From an uncultured Acidimicrobiales bacterium (lineage in GTDB: Bacteria; Actinomycetota; Acidimicrobiia; Acidimicrobiales; Aldehydirespiratoraceae), in assembly GCA_905480195.1 (NCBI GenBank), contig CAJQPN010000048.1, positions 1 to 64,000 on the forward strand: DNA of 64,000 nucleotides. The letters are read 5' to 3'. A model generated the notes under the pieces. It saw nothing but the letters and a program-made list of their open reading frames with translations. It was not told where the DNA came from and did not search any database. Below, one piece after another: positions 17,805 to 26,021 of the stretch. Each line of letters begins with the position of its first letter. Within the stretch, counting starts at the first letter, position 1. The translations under genes were made by a program, and so were the position numbers.

Positions 17805-18356
17805 GTGACCAACTCCGCACGGTCCGCTCCGGTCCGCGGCCCCGAGGCCGTTCGTCGTTCCCTCATTGACGCGGCAGTCCAACTGATGGGCATGCGGTCA
17901 CCACGTCAGATCTCGGGACGCGAGCTCGCCAAGCATGCAGGGGTCAACTACGGCCTCATTCATCACTACTTCGGCAGCAAGGACGCCGTATTCGCCGAAG
18001 CCGTTGCAGCCGCCACCGACGAGATGGGGCAGCGCTGGGATAGCGATGGAATCTTGCCGGTCAACACCAACGACGAGGCGTCGAGCTACCGCACCTTCGC
18101 GAAGCTCGAAGTCGACGAGGCCCTCTCCCCAATGAAAGGCCTCATGCACCGGATTGCGCAGGGCCAGGCAGCCGCCACTGGGAAGAGCATCGACGACCCA
18201 GACCTGCTCGCCCAAGTTGCGCTGTGCGCCGCACTCCAGTTCGGATGGGGCGCGTTCGAAGAAGAGATCGTCTCCGGGCTCGCCGAGTTCGGCATCGACC
18301 GAGACGAACTTCGCGCGCGCGTGTCCGCACTCTCGCTGCGACTCATCGACGAGTGA
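17805..18356 (+). CDS. TetR-family transcriptional regulator
   Basis: 183 residues from GTG 17805; the track ORF begins inside ilvD. The N-terminal DNA-binding part is AVRRSLIDAAVQLMG followed by the recognition region HAGVNYGLIHHYFGSKDAVFAEA, a clear TetR helix-turn-helix. The C-terminal ligand domain is not assignable. It overlaps the MFS transporter gene by GTGA, the usual layout for a regulator controlling an efflux pump. Confidence 0.88.
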   Translation: MTNSARSAPVRGPEAVRRSLIDAAVQLMGMRSPRQISGRELAKHAGVNYGLIHHYFGSKDAVFAEAVAAATDEMGQRWDSDGILPVNTNDEASSYRTFAKLEVDEALSPMKGLMHRIAQGQAAATGKSIDDPDLLAQVALCAALQFGWGAFEEEIVSGLAEFGIDRDELRARVSALSLRLIDE

Positions 18357-19585
18357 CGCAGTCCGCCCCAGTGATCCCCCGCTCCGAGGCGGGAGTGGTC
18401 GCCTTCCTCGGGTTCACCGGCGCGCTTCTGGCGTTTGGGATCGACACGGCACTCCCGGCCTTCGACGAGATCCGTAACCGGTTCGATCTTGCGGACGGCA
18501 GCGGCGAAGTCAGCCTTATCGTCACGGCGTACCTCCTCGGCATGGCCGCCGGACAGCTGCCTGTCGGACCGCTCTCCGACCGCTACGGACGCATCCCAAT
18601 CCTGCAGGCGTCGCTCGCGCTCTACATCATCGGTGCGATTGGAGCGACGCTCTCGACCGACTACACCACCGTGCTTGCCTCGCGCTTTGTGTGGGGATTC
18701 GGCGCATCAGGCCCAGCCGTGATCGGCTATGCCATCGCACGGGACCTCTACGAGGGCGATCAGATGGCGCGCGTCCTGTCGATGGTGATGGCGGTGTTCA
18801 TGATCGGGCCAACCGTGGCACCCCTCATCGGCGAAGGATTGATCGCAATTCTCCCCTGGCAGTCGGTCTTTGGTGCGGCTGTACTGCTCGCAGTCAGCGG
18901 CATGGTTTGGACGGCTCGCTTCGGAGAAACGCACCCCCCGGACAAGCGACGGCCGATCGAACCGGAAGCCATCGGACGTGCGATTCGCGCGACCCTGACC
19001 CATCGGTCCTCCACCGGGTACCTAGCGGCAATGGTGTTCAGTTACGGCGCGTTCTTCGTCTTCCTTGGGAGTTCCCAGCCGATCATCGACACGATCTACG
19101 ACCGTCCCGGGTGGTTCGCCGCAACCTTCGGCCTCGTCTCGGCCGTGCAAGGAATCAGCGTCTGGGTAGTCAGTCGTCGCGTTGAACGGCTCGGTACCGC
19201 ACGCGTTGCGCTCGTCGCCTACTCGCTCAACGTTGTGGCCTACGGGGCGCTCACCGCCGCTGCCATTGCATATGACGGCGTCCCATCGTTTGCGCTGTGG
19301 GTCATACTCGTCACGATCACCTCAACGGCGAGCACGATCGTCACGTCCACGGCGGTTTCACTCAATCTCGAGCCAATGGAGCGGATCGCCGGCACCGCTT
19401 CAGCGGTCAGAGGCGTCGCCACGCTCGGCCTCGGTTCGATCCTCGCATGGGTGATCGACCGACAGATCCAAGACACCATCACCCCGATGGCACTCGGCGG
19501 ACTCCTCTACTGCAGTATTGGCCTCGGAGTCCTTCTCTGGGCCCGGGGCGGTTCGCTCGCCGTCATCGATCCCGACGCACACTGA
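18353..19585 (+). CDS. Bcr/CflA-type MFS drug transporter
   Basis: 410 residues from GTG 18353, overlapping the TetR stop by 4 bases; the track start at 18224 is inside TetR. Around 12 hydrophobic segments. The MFS loop 2-3 motif is GPLSDRYGRIPIL, and FVWGFGASGPAVIGYAIARDLY matches the drug:H+ antiporter (DHA1, Bcr/CflA) group. The likely role is proton-coupled export of small toxic molecules under control of the adjacent TetR protein. Confidence 0.88.
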   Translation: MTQSAPVIPRSEAGVVAFLGFTGALLAFGIDTALPAFDEIRNRFDLADGSGEVSLIVTAYLLGMAAGQLPVGPLSDRYGRIPILQASLALYIIGAIGATLSTDYTTVLASRFVWGFGASGPAVIGYAIARDLYEGDQMARVLSMVMAVFMIGPTVAPLIGEGLIAILPWQSVFGAAVLLAVSGMVWTARFGETHPPDKRRPIEPEAIGRAIRATLTHRSSTGYLAAMVFSYGAFFVFLGSSQPIIDTIYDRPGWFAATFGLVSAVQGISVWVVSRRVERLGTARVALVAYSLNVVAYGALTAAAIAYDGVPSFALWVILVTITSTASTIVTSTAVSLNLEPMERIAGTASAVRGVATLGLGSILAWVIDRQIQDTITPMALGGLLYCSIGLGVLLWARGGSLAVIDPDAH

Positions 19586-19635
19586 TCCGCTGCCGCACAA
19601 CCTGGGGTGTCCGACCTCGGAAGACGTCGAAGCGC

Positions 19636-20454
19636 TTAACGCCTGATCCCGAACCATTCGGCCAACACTGCGTCCCAGTCAGCCGCTGCGACTGGGACCT
19701 CGCGAATTTCGGCGCCGCTTCGTAGCGTCAGCCGATCACGAAACAAGGTGACCCGGTCGGCACCGTTACCGAGGAGTCGAGTTGCGAGCGGATTGGTGCG
19801 AAACGTTCCCTCGGCATCGGCCTGCAGCTTCAGGGAGGCAGCCTCGAAGTCAGCCATGTGGTGTTCGACCCGCTTGAAGCGGTACTGCGCAACCGGGATG
19901 CCATCGATGACCTCCGCCAACGTCGTGCCCTGCGGACTCGACAACAGTTCCCATTCGCCACGATCGTCTCGCTGGGGGCCGGCGGTGTCGAGGCGAAGTG
20001 GCCGCAGGAACGAATCGCCGAAACCGACATCGACGAGATAGGGCCGGTCGAGTTGCACCTCGAGGGCAAGGTGATCGATCTCGATCGCTGGCCCGCTTCG
20101 CAGTACCGCTGCGCCGAGCCGCCGAACCCGAAAGCCGAGTTGCTCCAGCAACCAGGCGCACGCACCATTGTTCTCGAAACACCACCCTCCTCGACCACCG
20201 AGCACTTTTGCGACCACCGTGTCGGTATCGGTCGAGACCGGCACCTGCGCAACCACATCGAGGTTCTCGAACGGGACAGCAACGAGGTGGGCGAGTTGGA
20301 TTGCAGCCAGCACCTCGAACGTCGGCTCGGTCGGACCGGCGTATCCGATGCGGTCGAGGTAGGCGTGCAACACTTCGGCCGTATGCAGTTCTCGCCTCGC
20401 GTCTCCGAGCTCATCCACTCGCCGATCGGTGCGGCTCACGCCCTCCTCGCTCAT
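19636..20454 (-). CDS. nat: Arylamine N-acetyltransferase
   Basis: 272 residues from ATG 20454; GTG at 20439 (after GAGGAGG) or 20418 are possible later starts. The catalytic triad is visible: Cys in GGRGGWCFENNGACAWLL, His in IEIDHLALEV, Asp in YLVDVGFGDSFLRP. LVAVPFENLDV is another family block. It transfers acetyl (or propionyl) from CoA to aromatic amines or hydrazines. In mycobacteria the family is linked to sterol and lipid metabolism. The 5' end overlaps the divergent aminotransferase gene by 36-72 bases depending on the start, which is unusual. Confidence 0.9.
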   Translation of the reverse strand: MSEEGVSRTDRRVDELGDARRELHTAEVLHAYLDRIGYAGPTEPTFEVLAAIQLAHLVAVPFENLDVVAQVPVSTDTDTVVAKVLGGRGGWCFENNGACAWLLEQLGFRVRRLGAAVLRSGPAIEIDHLALEVQLDRPYLVDVGFGDSFLRPLRLDTAGPQRDDRGEWELLSSPQGTTLAEVIDGIPVAQYRFKRVEHHMADFEAASLKLQADAEGTFRTNPLATRLLGNGADRVTLFRDRLTLRSGAEIREVPVAAADWDAVLAEWFGIRR

Positions 20455-21537
20455 CGGGTAAATGATCGGCCGCTCCTCGATCTCTCGCAAGCCGCGCCCT
20501 CCTACGCCCCCGCTCCAGTCGTCGTCGATCGCATCGCCCAGGCGGCAGCAGAGGCCGACACGTCGAAGTATGCACCGCAGCCGGGTATCCCCCAGCTTCG
20601 CGCCGCATTCGCCGCCGACGTGGCTGCCGCGTACGACGCCGACGTCGACCCCGACGACACCCTCATCACCGCGGGCTGCAATCAGGCGTTCTGCACGGTG
20701 ATGAGCGCACTGGCAGGACCGGGCGACAACGTCGTGCTCGCCCTCCCCTTCTACTTCAATCACGACATGTGGTTGCGGGTTGAGGGCATCGAGCCCCGAT
20801 ACCTGGAGCCGGATAATCAACTCCACCCGTCGGTGACCGAGGCACACCAACGAATCGACGCAAGAACCCGAGCAATCGTATTGGTCACACCGGGCAACCC
20901 GAGTGGCGTGACGTACCCACCAGAACTCATCGATGCGTTCGCTGACATGGCAGCAGACCGTGGCGTTGCCCTCGTCATCGATGAGACCTACCGGTCGTTT
21001 CGTCCGACAACCGATCCGGCCCATCGGCTGTACGACCGTCCACGCTGGCGCGATCAGGTCATCACGCTTCATTCATTCTCGAAGGATCTCGCGATCCCCG
21101 GATACCGCGTGGGGGGGCTCATCGCCGGTGAAGCTGCCCGAGTCGAGGCGTTGAAGATCCTCGACTGCATCGCGATATCAGCACCGGTGATCGGCCAGAT
21201 GGCGTCGGCTACTGGCTTGACCAAGGCGACCGAGTGGCGACGAGAACAAGCCGAACGCACCCGCGACCTTCAGGGGCAGTTCGAGCGCGTGATGGCCGAG
21301 CGCCCGGGCGGCTTTGAGCTGGTCACCGCTGGAGCGTACTTCGGCTGGGTTCGTTCTCCGGGCGACGAGCCGACCCCCGATGTGGTCCGGCGACTCGTGG
21401 TCGAACATGACGTGCTCACGATTCCTGGCACCGCCTTCACCCCGACCGACGAACAGATGATTCGCTTCAGCTTTGCGAACCTCGTGCCCAATGAGATCGC
21501 CGAGCTCGGTCTGCGCTTGACACAATGGTGCCGATGA
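20383..21537 (+). CDS. PLP-dependent aminotransferase (class I/II)
   Basis: 384 residues from ATG 20383 (MQFSPRVSELIHSPIGAAH); the track ORF runs much further upstream through the nat antisense. PLDLSQAAPSYAP-type N-terminus (here LLDLSQAAPSYAPAP), substrate/PLP blocks LITAGCNQAFCTVMSALAG, VTPGNPSGVTYPPELIDA and VIDETYRSF. The PLP lysine is in ITLHSFSKDLAIPGYRVG. Fold type I amino acid transaminase; the substrate is not determined. It overlaps the following FAH-family gene by ATGA, suggesting a shared amino acid degradative route. Confidence 0.9.
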   Translation: MQFSPRVSELIHSPIGAAHALLAHRVNDRPLLDLSQAAPSYAPAPVVVDRIAQAAAEADTSKYAPQPGIPQLRAAFAADVAAAYDADVDPDDTLITAGCNQAFCTVMSALAGPGDNVVLALPFYFNHDMWLRVEGIEPRYLEPDNQLHPSVTEAHQRIDARTRAIVLVTPGNPSGVTYPPELIDAFADMAADRGVALVIDETYRSFRPTTDPAHRLYDRPRWRDQVITLHSFSKDLAIPGYRVGGLIAGEAARVEALKILDCIAISAPVIGQMASATGLTKATEWRREQAERTRDLQGQFERVMAERPGGFELVTAGAYFGWVRSPGDEPTPDVVRRLVVEHDVLTIPGTAFTPTDEQMIRFSFANLVPNEIAELGLRLTQWCR

Positions 21538-22355
21538 ACAACCTCTGCACCGTCCGAATCGGATCCATCACCCGCGCCGGACGGGTTGAAGGCGACGACA
21601 TCGTCGTTCTCGATGCAGCCGACGTCGGAGCGGTGCTTCGGACCGGCAAGCAGGAAGAGACCGGTAACGCCATCCCCCGCGTCACAGCCGACCTGGCGCC
21701 CCTCATCACCGCACCCGACAAGGTCATCTGCGTCGGTCAAAACTACCTCGACCACATTCGCGAGATGGGCAACGAACCGCCAGCCGCTCCGACCTACTTC
21801 GCGAAGTTCTCGAACTCGCTCATCGGTGCCCGTGACGACATGATTCTTCCGCCGGTCGACGTGTCGACCCACGTCGACTGGGAAGCCGAGCTTGCGATCG
21901 TCATCGGGAGTCCGGTTCGGCACGCATCGTCTGCCGAAGCCTTGGCCGCGGTGGCGGGCTACACCGTGTTGAACGACGGTTCGGTGCGTGACTACCAACG
22001 CCGAACGAAGCAGTTCCTCGCCGGCAAGATGTTTGAGGGTCTCACGCCGGTCGGACCGGTGCTGGTCCCGGCGACCGAGCTCGGAGATGGCAGTGGCCTG
22101 ACGATCCGGTCGAGCGTCGACGGAGTAGTCAAACAGGACAGCAACACCGACCAGCTGTGTTTCACCGTCGTCGACATCGTGAAAGACCTCTCTGCGATCA
22201 CCACGCTCATGCCGGGCGACATCATCGCAACCGGGACGCCGGGAGGTGTCGGTGCGGCGCGAACCCCGCCTGAATGGCTCGGCGATGGTTCGATCGTTCG
22301 CTGCGAAATCGAAGGTATCGGCGCAGTCGAGAACCGCTGCGTGCTCCCGGGTTGA
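21534..22355 (+). CDS. Fumarylacetoacetate hydrolase (FAH) family protein
   Basis: 273 residues from ATG 21534 (ATGA overlap with the aminotransferase stop; ATG 21525 is an in-frame alternative). The FAH fold core is seen in VICVGQNYLDHIREMGNE, with acidic metal ligands in VDWEAELAIVIG and the later YTVLNDGSVRDYQRRTKQF and DIIATGTPGGVG. Members hydrolyse or decarboxylate/isomerise 2-oxo acid enols such as 2-hydroxyhepta-2,4-diene-1,7-dioate. Pairing with a transaminase fits aromatic or amino acid breakdown. Confidence 0.9.
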   Translation: MNNLCTVRIGSITRAGRVEGDDIVVLDAADVGAVLRTGKQEETGNAIPRVTADLAPLITAPDKVICVGQNYLDHIREMGNEPPAAPTYFAKFSNSLIGARDDMILPPVDVSTHVDWEAELAIVIGSPVRHASSAEALAAVAGYTVLNDGSVRDYQRRTKQFLAGKMFEGLTPVGPVLVPATELGDGSGLTIRSSVDGVVKQDSNTDQLCFTVVDIVKDLSAITTLMPGDIIATGTPGGVGAARTPPEWLGDGSIVRCEIEGIGAVENRCVLPG

Positions 22356-22356
22356 G

Positions 22357-22908
22357 TCAGACGGCGAGCCGAGCGGTGATGTCGGTGACGATCTCGTCGA
22401 CAGTTCGATCGTCGGTCGGTACCGGTTCGAACTGGCCGTAGACCTCGGCTCGATCAGCCAAGAGTTCAGCGATCCGACCCTCGGGGTTGGCACCAGCCAG
22501 GAGTGGCCGCTCGTCGACCCCGTCGACGAGCACCCGATCCATGATCGTGTGCGGCTCGGCAGTGAGGCAGAAAATACGACCGGTCGCTGCGAGCACGACT
22601 CGAGTTTCGGCCCGGGTGAGCATTCCGCCACCCGTTGCGATCACGAGGTCGGTGCGGACAGCAAGTTCCGCGGCCACGGTTTGCTCAAGATTGCGGAATC
22701 CGTCCTCGCCGGCGATGGCGAAGATCTCCGGGATCGGCCCGTGGACAGCGATGATGGCCTCGTCGGTATCGACGAATTCACGCCCGAGCGCGGCGGCAAG
22801 CGCTCGCCCGACTGCGGTCTTTCCAGTGCCCATGAAACCCGTGAGCACGAGGTTCGGCGCACCGTCGGCGCCGCGCGCCCCCTTTGTCTCTGCGCGTCGA
22901 CGGCCCAT
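22357..22908 (-). CDS. aroK: Shikimate kinase AroK
   Basis: 183 residues. Walker A is GFMGTGKTAVGR, the shikimate-binding block is EFVDTDEAI with FAIAGEDGFRNLE, and the GGG of ATGGGMLTR follows. It phosphorylates shikimate in the chorismate pathway. It stands alone here rather than with aroB/aroC. The region just upstream on the same strand is the decayed DUF1343 gene, whose open frame runs on through the aroK start in another frame. The protein is complete. Confidence 0.85.
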   Translation of the reverse strand: MGRRRAETKGARGADGAPNLVLTGFMGTGKTAVGRALAAALGREFVDTDEAIIAVHGPIPEIFAIAGEDGFRNLEQTVAAELAVRTDLVIATGGGMLTRAETRVVLAATGRIFCLTAEPHTIMDRVLVDGVDERPLLAGANPEGRIAELLADRAEVYGQFEPVPTDDRTVDEIVTDITARLAV

Positions 22909-22952
22909 GGCTTCCGACGGTACACCGCCACAGGAGCGTCACGAGCGGGGTT

Positions 22953-23655
22953 CGGGTACAGCAAATAGCGCCGTCGGGCCACGTCGAATACTGCGAGCTC
23001 GTCCTGCCAACCCGCAATGATGTCGGCTGAGGCGACCCCGGCTGCCAGTTCGTCGACGAGACGGGTCGTACCGGCGAGCAGTGTCATCATCGACGTTCGG
23101 GGGACGTACTCGTCGTCACTGCTTTGTTGTCGGCGAGCCTCATGCCAGAACGCATCGAGAATGTGGACACCCACCTCGGCCGGATCGAAGCTCGCACGGT
23201 CGGTGACGACCGTGTCGGCGTCGGCCCACGGGGCCCCGACCTGTTCGAATGTCGATCGGGTTCCACCCCCGAACGAAATGGAGGTGGCTTCGAGGATCAC
23301 CGTGCCCAGATAGAGGACGGCTGCCGTGAGGGTCTGGAGTCCCGGAGGAGGTGGGATCCACTCGAGCCCGGTTTCATCCCAGGTCATACCTCGTTCCCAG
23401 CCCCCGAGGGGGATGACATCGAGCCGAAGATCATCGACCCCATCGCTCCAATCCTCACCGACGATTGCCTTCGCCAGTTCACCAGGCGTCATCGCCTAGG
23501 CCGCCGCGATCGGGAACTGGCCGACGAACGACACGCGCTCGGGAGCAAATGCGGCGACCAACTCGACGTCGGGGGCCTCGGGTCATGACCGAGTTGTAGG
23601 ACTGCTCGGTCGGCGACGATCTGCGCCATCATGGAGTCGATGCCACGGAGGACGA
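22953..23655 (-). pseudogene. Decayed DUF1343/NamZ-type exo-N-acetylmuramidase gene
   Basis: The C-terminal half is recognisable (MTPGELAKAIVGEDW, LDVIPLGGWERG, LEWIPPPPGL, VGAPWADADT, ending RRRYLLYP). Just upstream in the same frame is ERVSFVGQFPIAAA followed by a TAG stop. Further upstream are N-terminal scraps in two frames (LRGIDSMMAQIVADRAVLQL and PDVELVAAFAPE). About 100 residues of the usual protein between these scraps are missing. The family motif SEGRGT is mutated to SFGGGT, and the original 3' stop is lost so the frame runs into aroK. So there is at least one stop, a frameshift and an internal deletion. NamZ enzymes release terminal MurNAc during peptidoglycan recycling. Confidence 0.75.
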
Positions 23656-23656
23656 G

Positions 23657-24634
23657 ATGACCGCACATGCCATTCGCATGACCACTACCGGAGGACCAGA
23701 GGTCCTTGCGTACGAAGAGATCGACGTTCCCGACCCGGGACCTGGACAGGCGACCGTGGCGGTGCATGCGAGTGGCGTGAACTTCATCGATACGTATCAC
23801 CGCTCAGGCCTCTACGACGTGCCGCTTCCGTTCACACCGGGGTCGGAGGGGGCCGGAGTCGTCACTGCGGTCGGCGCCGATGTCGAAGCGGTGGCAGCCG
23901 GCGACCGGGTCGCCTGGGTTGGGGTGCCGGCTAGCTATGCGTCGCACGTCGTCGCCGACGCAAGCGTGTTGATGCGGGTTCCCGACGACATCACGCTCGA
24001 GACTGCGGCGGCGATTCCGCTGCAGGCGATGACTGCTCACTACCTCATCACCGACACCTACTCCCTTGCCCCCGGCGACACCTGCCTCGTCCACGCCGCC
24101 GCCGGTGGCACGGGCCGGCTGATCGTCCAGATGGCACGGTTACGCGGCGCCCGAGTCGTCGCAACCGCCGGTTCCGACGAGAAGCTCGCGATCGCACGTT
24201 CGGGCGGCGCCGACCACGCGATCAACTACCGAACGACCGACATTGTCGAAGGTGTTGAAGCCGCAGTGGGCAAGGACGCCATCGATGTCGTCTACGACGG
24301 TGTCGGGGCGGCGACGTTCGAAGCCGGACTCGCGGTCCTGCGGCCTCGTGGTGTCATGGCCACGTTCGGCAACGCGTCCGGAGCCGTTCCACCGGTCAGT
24401 CCACTCTCGCTCATGCCGAAGTCGCTGTTCCTCACCCGACCTAGCCTGTTCAGTCACATGCTCACCGCCGCCGAGCGACTTGGTCGCTGGAACGAGATCA
24501 TCAGCTGGGTGCAGACCGGAGAACTCGAGATCCGTATCGGCCACACATGGCGGCTCGCCGAGGCCGCTGCGGCGCACACTGCGCTCGAATCGCGTGCGAC
24601 AACCGGCAAACTGCTGCTCACTGCGGGAAACTGA
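23657..24634 (+). CDS. NADPH:quinone oxidoreductase-like zinc-independent MDR protein
   Basis: 325 residues of the medium-chain dehydrogenase/reductase superfamily. N-terminal block GVNFIDTYHRSGLYDVPLPF and FTPGSEGAGVV are typical of Qor. The nucleotide motif is CLVHAAAGGTGRLIVQMA, with one Gly replaced. No structural zinc cysteine cluster is seen. It reduces quinones or enones with NADPH. It starts the plus-strand operon that continues, with 4-base gaps or overlaps, through the selenoprotein, SnoaL-like and acyl-CoA ligase genes. Confidence 0.9.
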   Translation: MTAHAIRMTTTGGPEVLAYEEIDVPDPGPGQATVAVHASGVNFIDTYHRSGLYDVPLPFTPGSEGAGVVTAVGADVEAVAAGDRVAWVGVPASYASHVVADASVLMRVPDDITLETAAAIPLQAMTAHYLITDTYSLAPGDTCLVHAAAGGTGRLIVQMARLRGARVVATAGSDEKLAIARSGGADHAINYRTTDIVEGVEAAVGKDAIDVVYDGVGAATFEAGLAVLRPRGVMATFGNASGAVPPVSPLSLMPKSLFLTRPSLFSHMLTAAERLGRWNEIISWVQTGELEIRIGHTWRLAEAAAAHTALESRATTGKLLLTAGN

Positions 24635-24638
24635 GAAC

Positions 24639-25598
24639 GTGACGGCTCTTCTTGATGCATTCGAAGCTCTCGTAACTCGACAAGTAGCTGCGCTGGCTGC
24701 GCCGGGAGTCTGGTTCACCGGAGAGGAACAGGTCGCAATCGCCCGTGAGGCCCGCGGCGCCCGGGCCGGCCAGCCTCCTGCCGGTGAGCTACCGGCGGCT
24801 GTCGCCGACGCAAGCCGCCGTATCGCAACCGAAGCCTGGACGATTCGGCCCGCCGACATCGCAGCATGGGTCAACGCCGGTCTCCGTGCAGAGGCCTACG
24901 TCGAGATCCTGTCGATCGTCGCTCGCTTGGCTGCGCTCGACACGGCGGCATTCGGGCTCGGACTCGACGATCCCGTCCTGCCGGAACCGATCGCAGGTCT
25001 GCCCAGCCAGGTGGTGATCACCGACGCGGCGATCAACCAGGGATGGGTACCCACCGTGGGCGTTGCCCACCCGGTCACCGCTCTCACCGCGATCCCAGGC
25101 GGCCTTGAGCTGCAGTTCGACGTCCACGAAACGCTCTACCTGTCGATCGATGAAATGAGCGACCCGGTCGCTACACGCAACGGCGCCACTCGCGCCCAGA
25201 TCGAGTTGGCTGCCGCCCGAACGTCGTATCTCAACGAGTGTTTCTTTTGACTGCTGTCTCATGCGGGGATGCTCCGTGCGAGCCTCCATGAGACAGGCCA
25301 AGAACTCCACCCGCGCGTGATCGCAGAAGGGTGCGGTACCTGCGGGGTACCCGCCGGGAACGACATCCGCGCCCTCGTCGATGCCTGCGTAATGCGGGAC
25401 TTTGACGAGTACCCCGATGCGCGGGTTCGCGCCGAGCTCCGGCTCGGCCGCGATACAGCCGATCGCATTGTCATGGTGGCCGCCAACTTCGAGATGATGA
25501 ACCGATTACTCGATGCCGTCGGCGTGCCGGTAAGTGCAACCACGACCGGACTCGCCACCGAAATGGGGCTCGTCATCCCTGATCATCTGCAGCCGTGA
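24639..25598 (+). CDS. AhpD/carboxymuconolactone decarboxylase-like selenoprotein (UGA = Sec at codon 204)
   Basis: The track lists two ORFs (ending 25250, and 25269-25598) that are in the same frame and separated only by TGA at 25248-25250. Read through, they give 319 residues. The UGA falls in NECFF-U-LLSH, exactly Cys-x-x-Sec-x-x-x-His, with Glu 12 residues before the Cys (IELAAARTSYLNEC). This is the AhpD proton-relay motif E-x11-C-x2-C-x3-H with the second Cys as Sec. The downstream part is needed for the fold (DTADRIVMVAANFEMMNRLL). A SECIS-like hairpin starts 3 bases after the UGA. GTG start is 4 bases after qor; the stop overlaps the next gene by GTGA, showing translation normally reaches the distal end. 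Function: thiol/selenol peroxidase-like redox enzyme. AhpD-like selenoproteins are known from marine metagenomes. Confidence 0.85.
25254..25296 (+). promoter_or_regulatory. Bacterial SECIS element (Sec insertion hairpin)
   Basis: CTGTCTCATG (25254-25263) pairs perfectly over 10 bp with CATGAGACAG (25287-25296), beginning 3 bases after the in-frame UGA. Above it, GGGG pairs with CCTC (one G-U) after a bulged C, and CTC pairs with GAG, leaving the apical loop CGTGC. Size (43 bases) and UGA-to-loop distance (24 bases) fit bacterial SECIS elements read by SelB. A G near the start of the loop also fits. Confidence 0.8.
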
Positions 25599-26020
25599 CC
25601 GTGACCCTGCAGTATCTCCTCGACCGACTCGCCATCTCCGACTTCCTCACGACCTATGCCAACGCCGTCGACACCAGGGACTGGGCGCTCTACCGAACCC
25701 TCTTCACCGCAGACGCGCACATCGACTACACCGCAGCTGGCGGGATCGAGGGCACGGTCGACGAGGTCGTCTCGTGGCTCGAAACCACGATGGAGATGTT
25801 TTCGGCCACCCAGCACCTCGTGAGCAACGAAATGGTCACGATCGACGGCGACACGGCAACCGTGCGGGCGATGTTCTTCAACCCGATGCACTTCGCTGGC
25901 AAAGACGCTCCCTTCTTCGAGTGCGGGGGTTGGTACAACCACGAGCTCGTTCGCCACGGCGACGGCTGGCGGAGCGTTCGTCTCTGGGAGGACTTCTCCT
26001 GGACCACGATGGGGAAGTGA
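25595..26020 (+). CDS. SnoaL/NTF2-like protein
   Basis: 141 residues from GTG 25595, overlapping the selenoprotein stop by GTGA. The alpha+beta barrel pattern of the SnoaL-like group is seen: LQYLLDRLAISDFLTTYANAVD, then WALYRTLFTADAHIDYTAAGG and TQHLVSNEMVTIDGDTATVRA. Members include ketosteroid isomerase-like and aromatic hydroxylase small-subunit-like proteins; no specific catalytic residue set is evident. Its operon partners (peroxidase-like selenoprotein, acyl-CoA ligase, quinone reductase) suggest catabolism of a cyclic or aromatic compound. Confidence 0.82.
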   Translation: MTVTLQYLLDRLAISDFLTTYANAVDTRDWALYRTLFTADAHIDYTAAGGIEGTVDEVVSWLETTMEMFSATQHLVSNEMVTIDGDTATVRAMFFNPMHFAGKDAPFFECGGWYNHELVRHGDGWRSVRLWEDFSWTTMGK

Positions 26021-26021
26021 C

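Noticed and set aside
23489-23800. 103-residue minus ORF as an independent gene
   Set aside because: Only its middle part resembles the N-terminus of DUF1343; the beginning is antisense to the quinone oxidoreductase gene.
24243-25250. 335-residue ORF listed in the track
   Set aside because: Its first 132 codons are an out-of-frame shadow of the quinone oxidoreductase gene; the real gene starts at GTG 24639 and does not end at the UGA.
25269-25598. Separate 109-residue gene starting at ATG 25269
   Set aside because: It lacks its own ribosome site, starts inside the SECIS hairpin, and is the same frame and fold as the upstream ORF. Best read as the second part of the selenoprotein.
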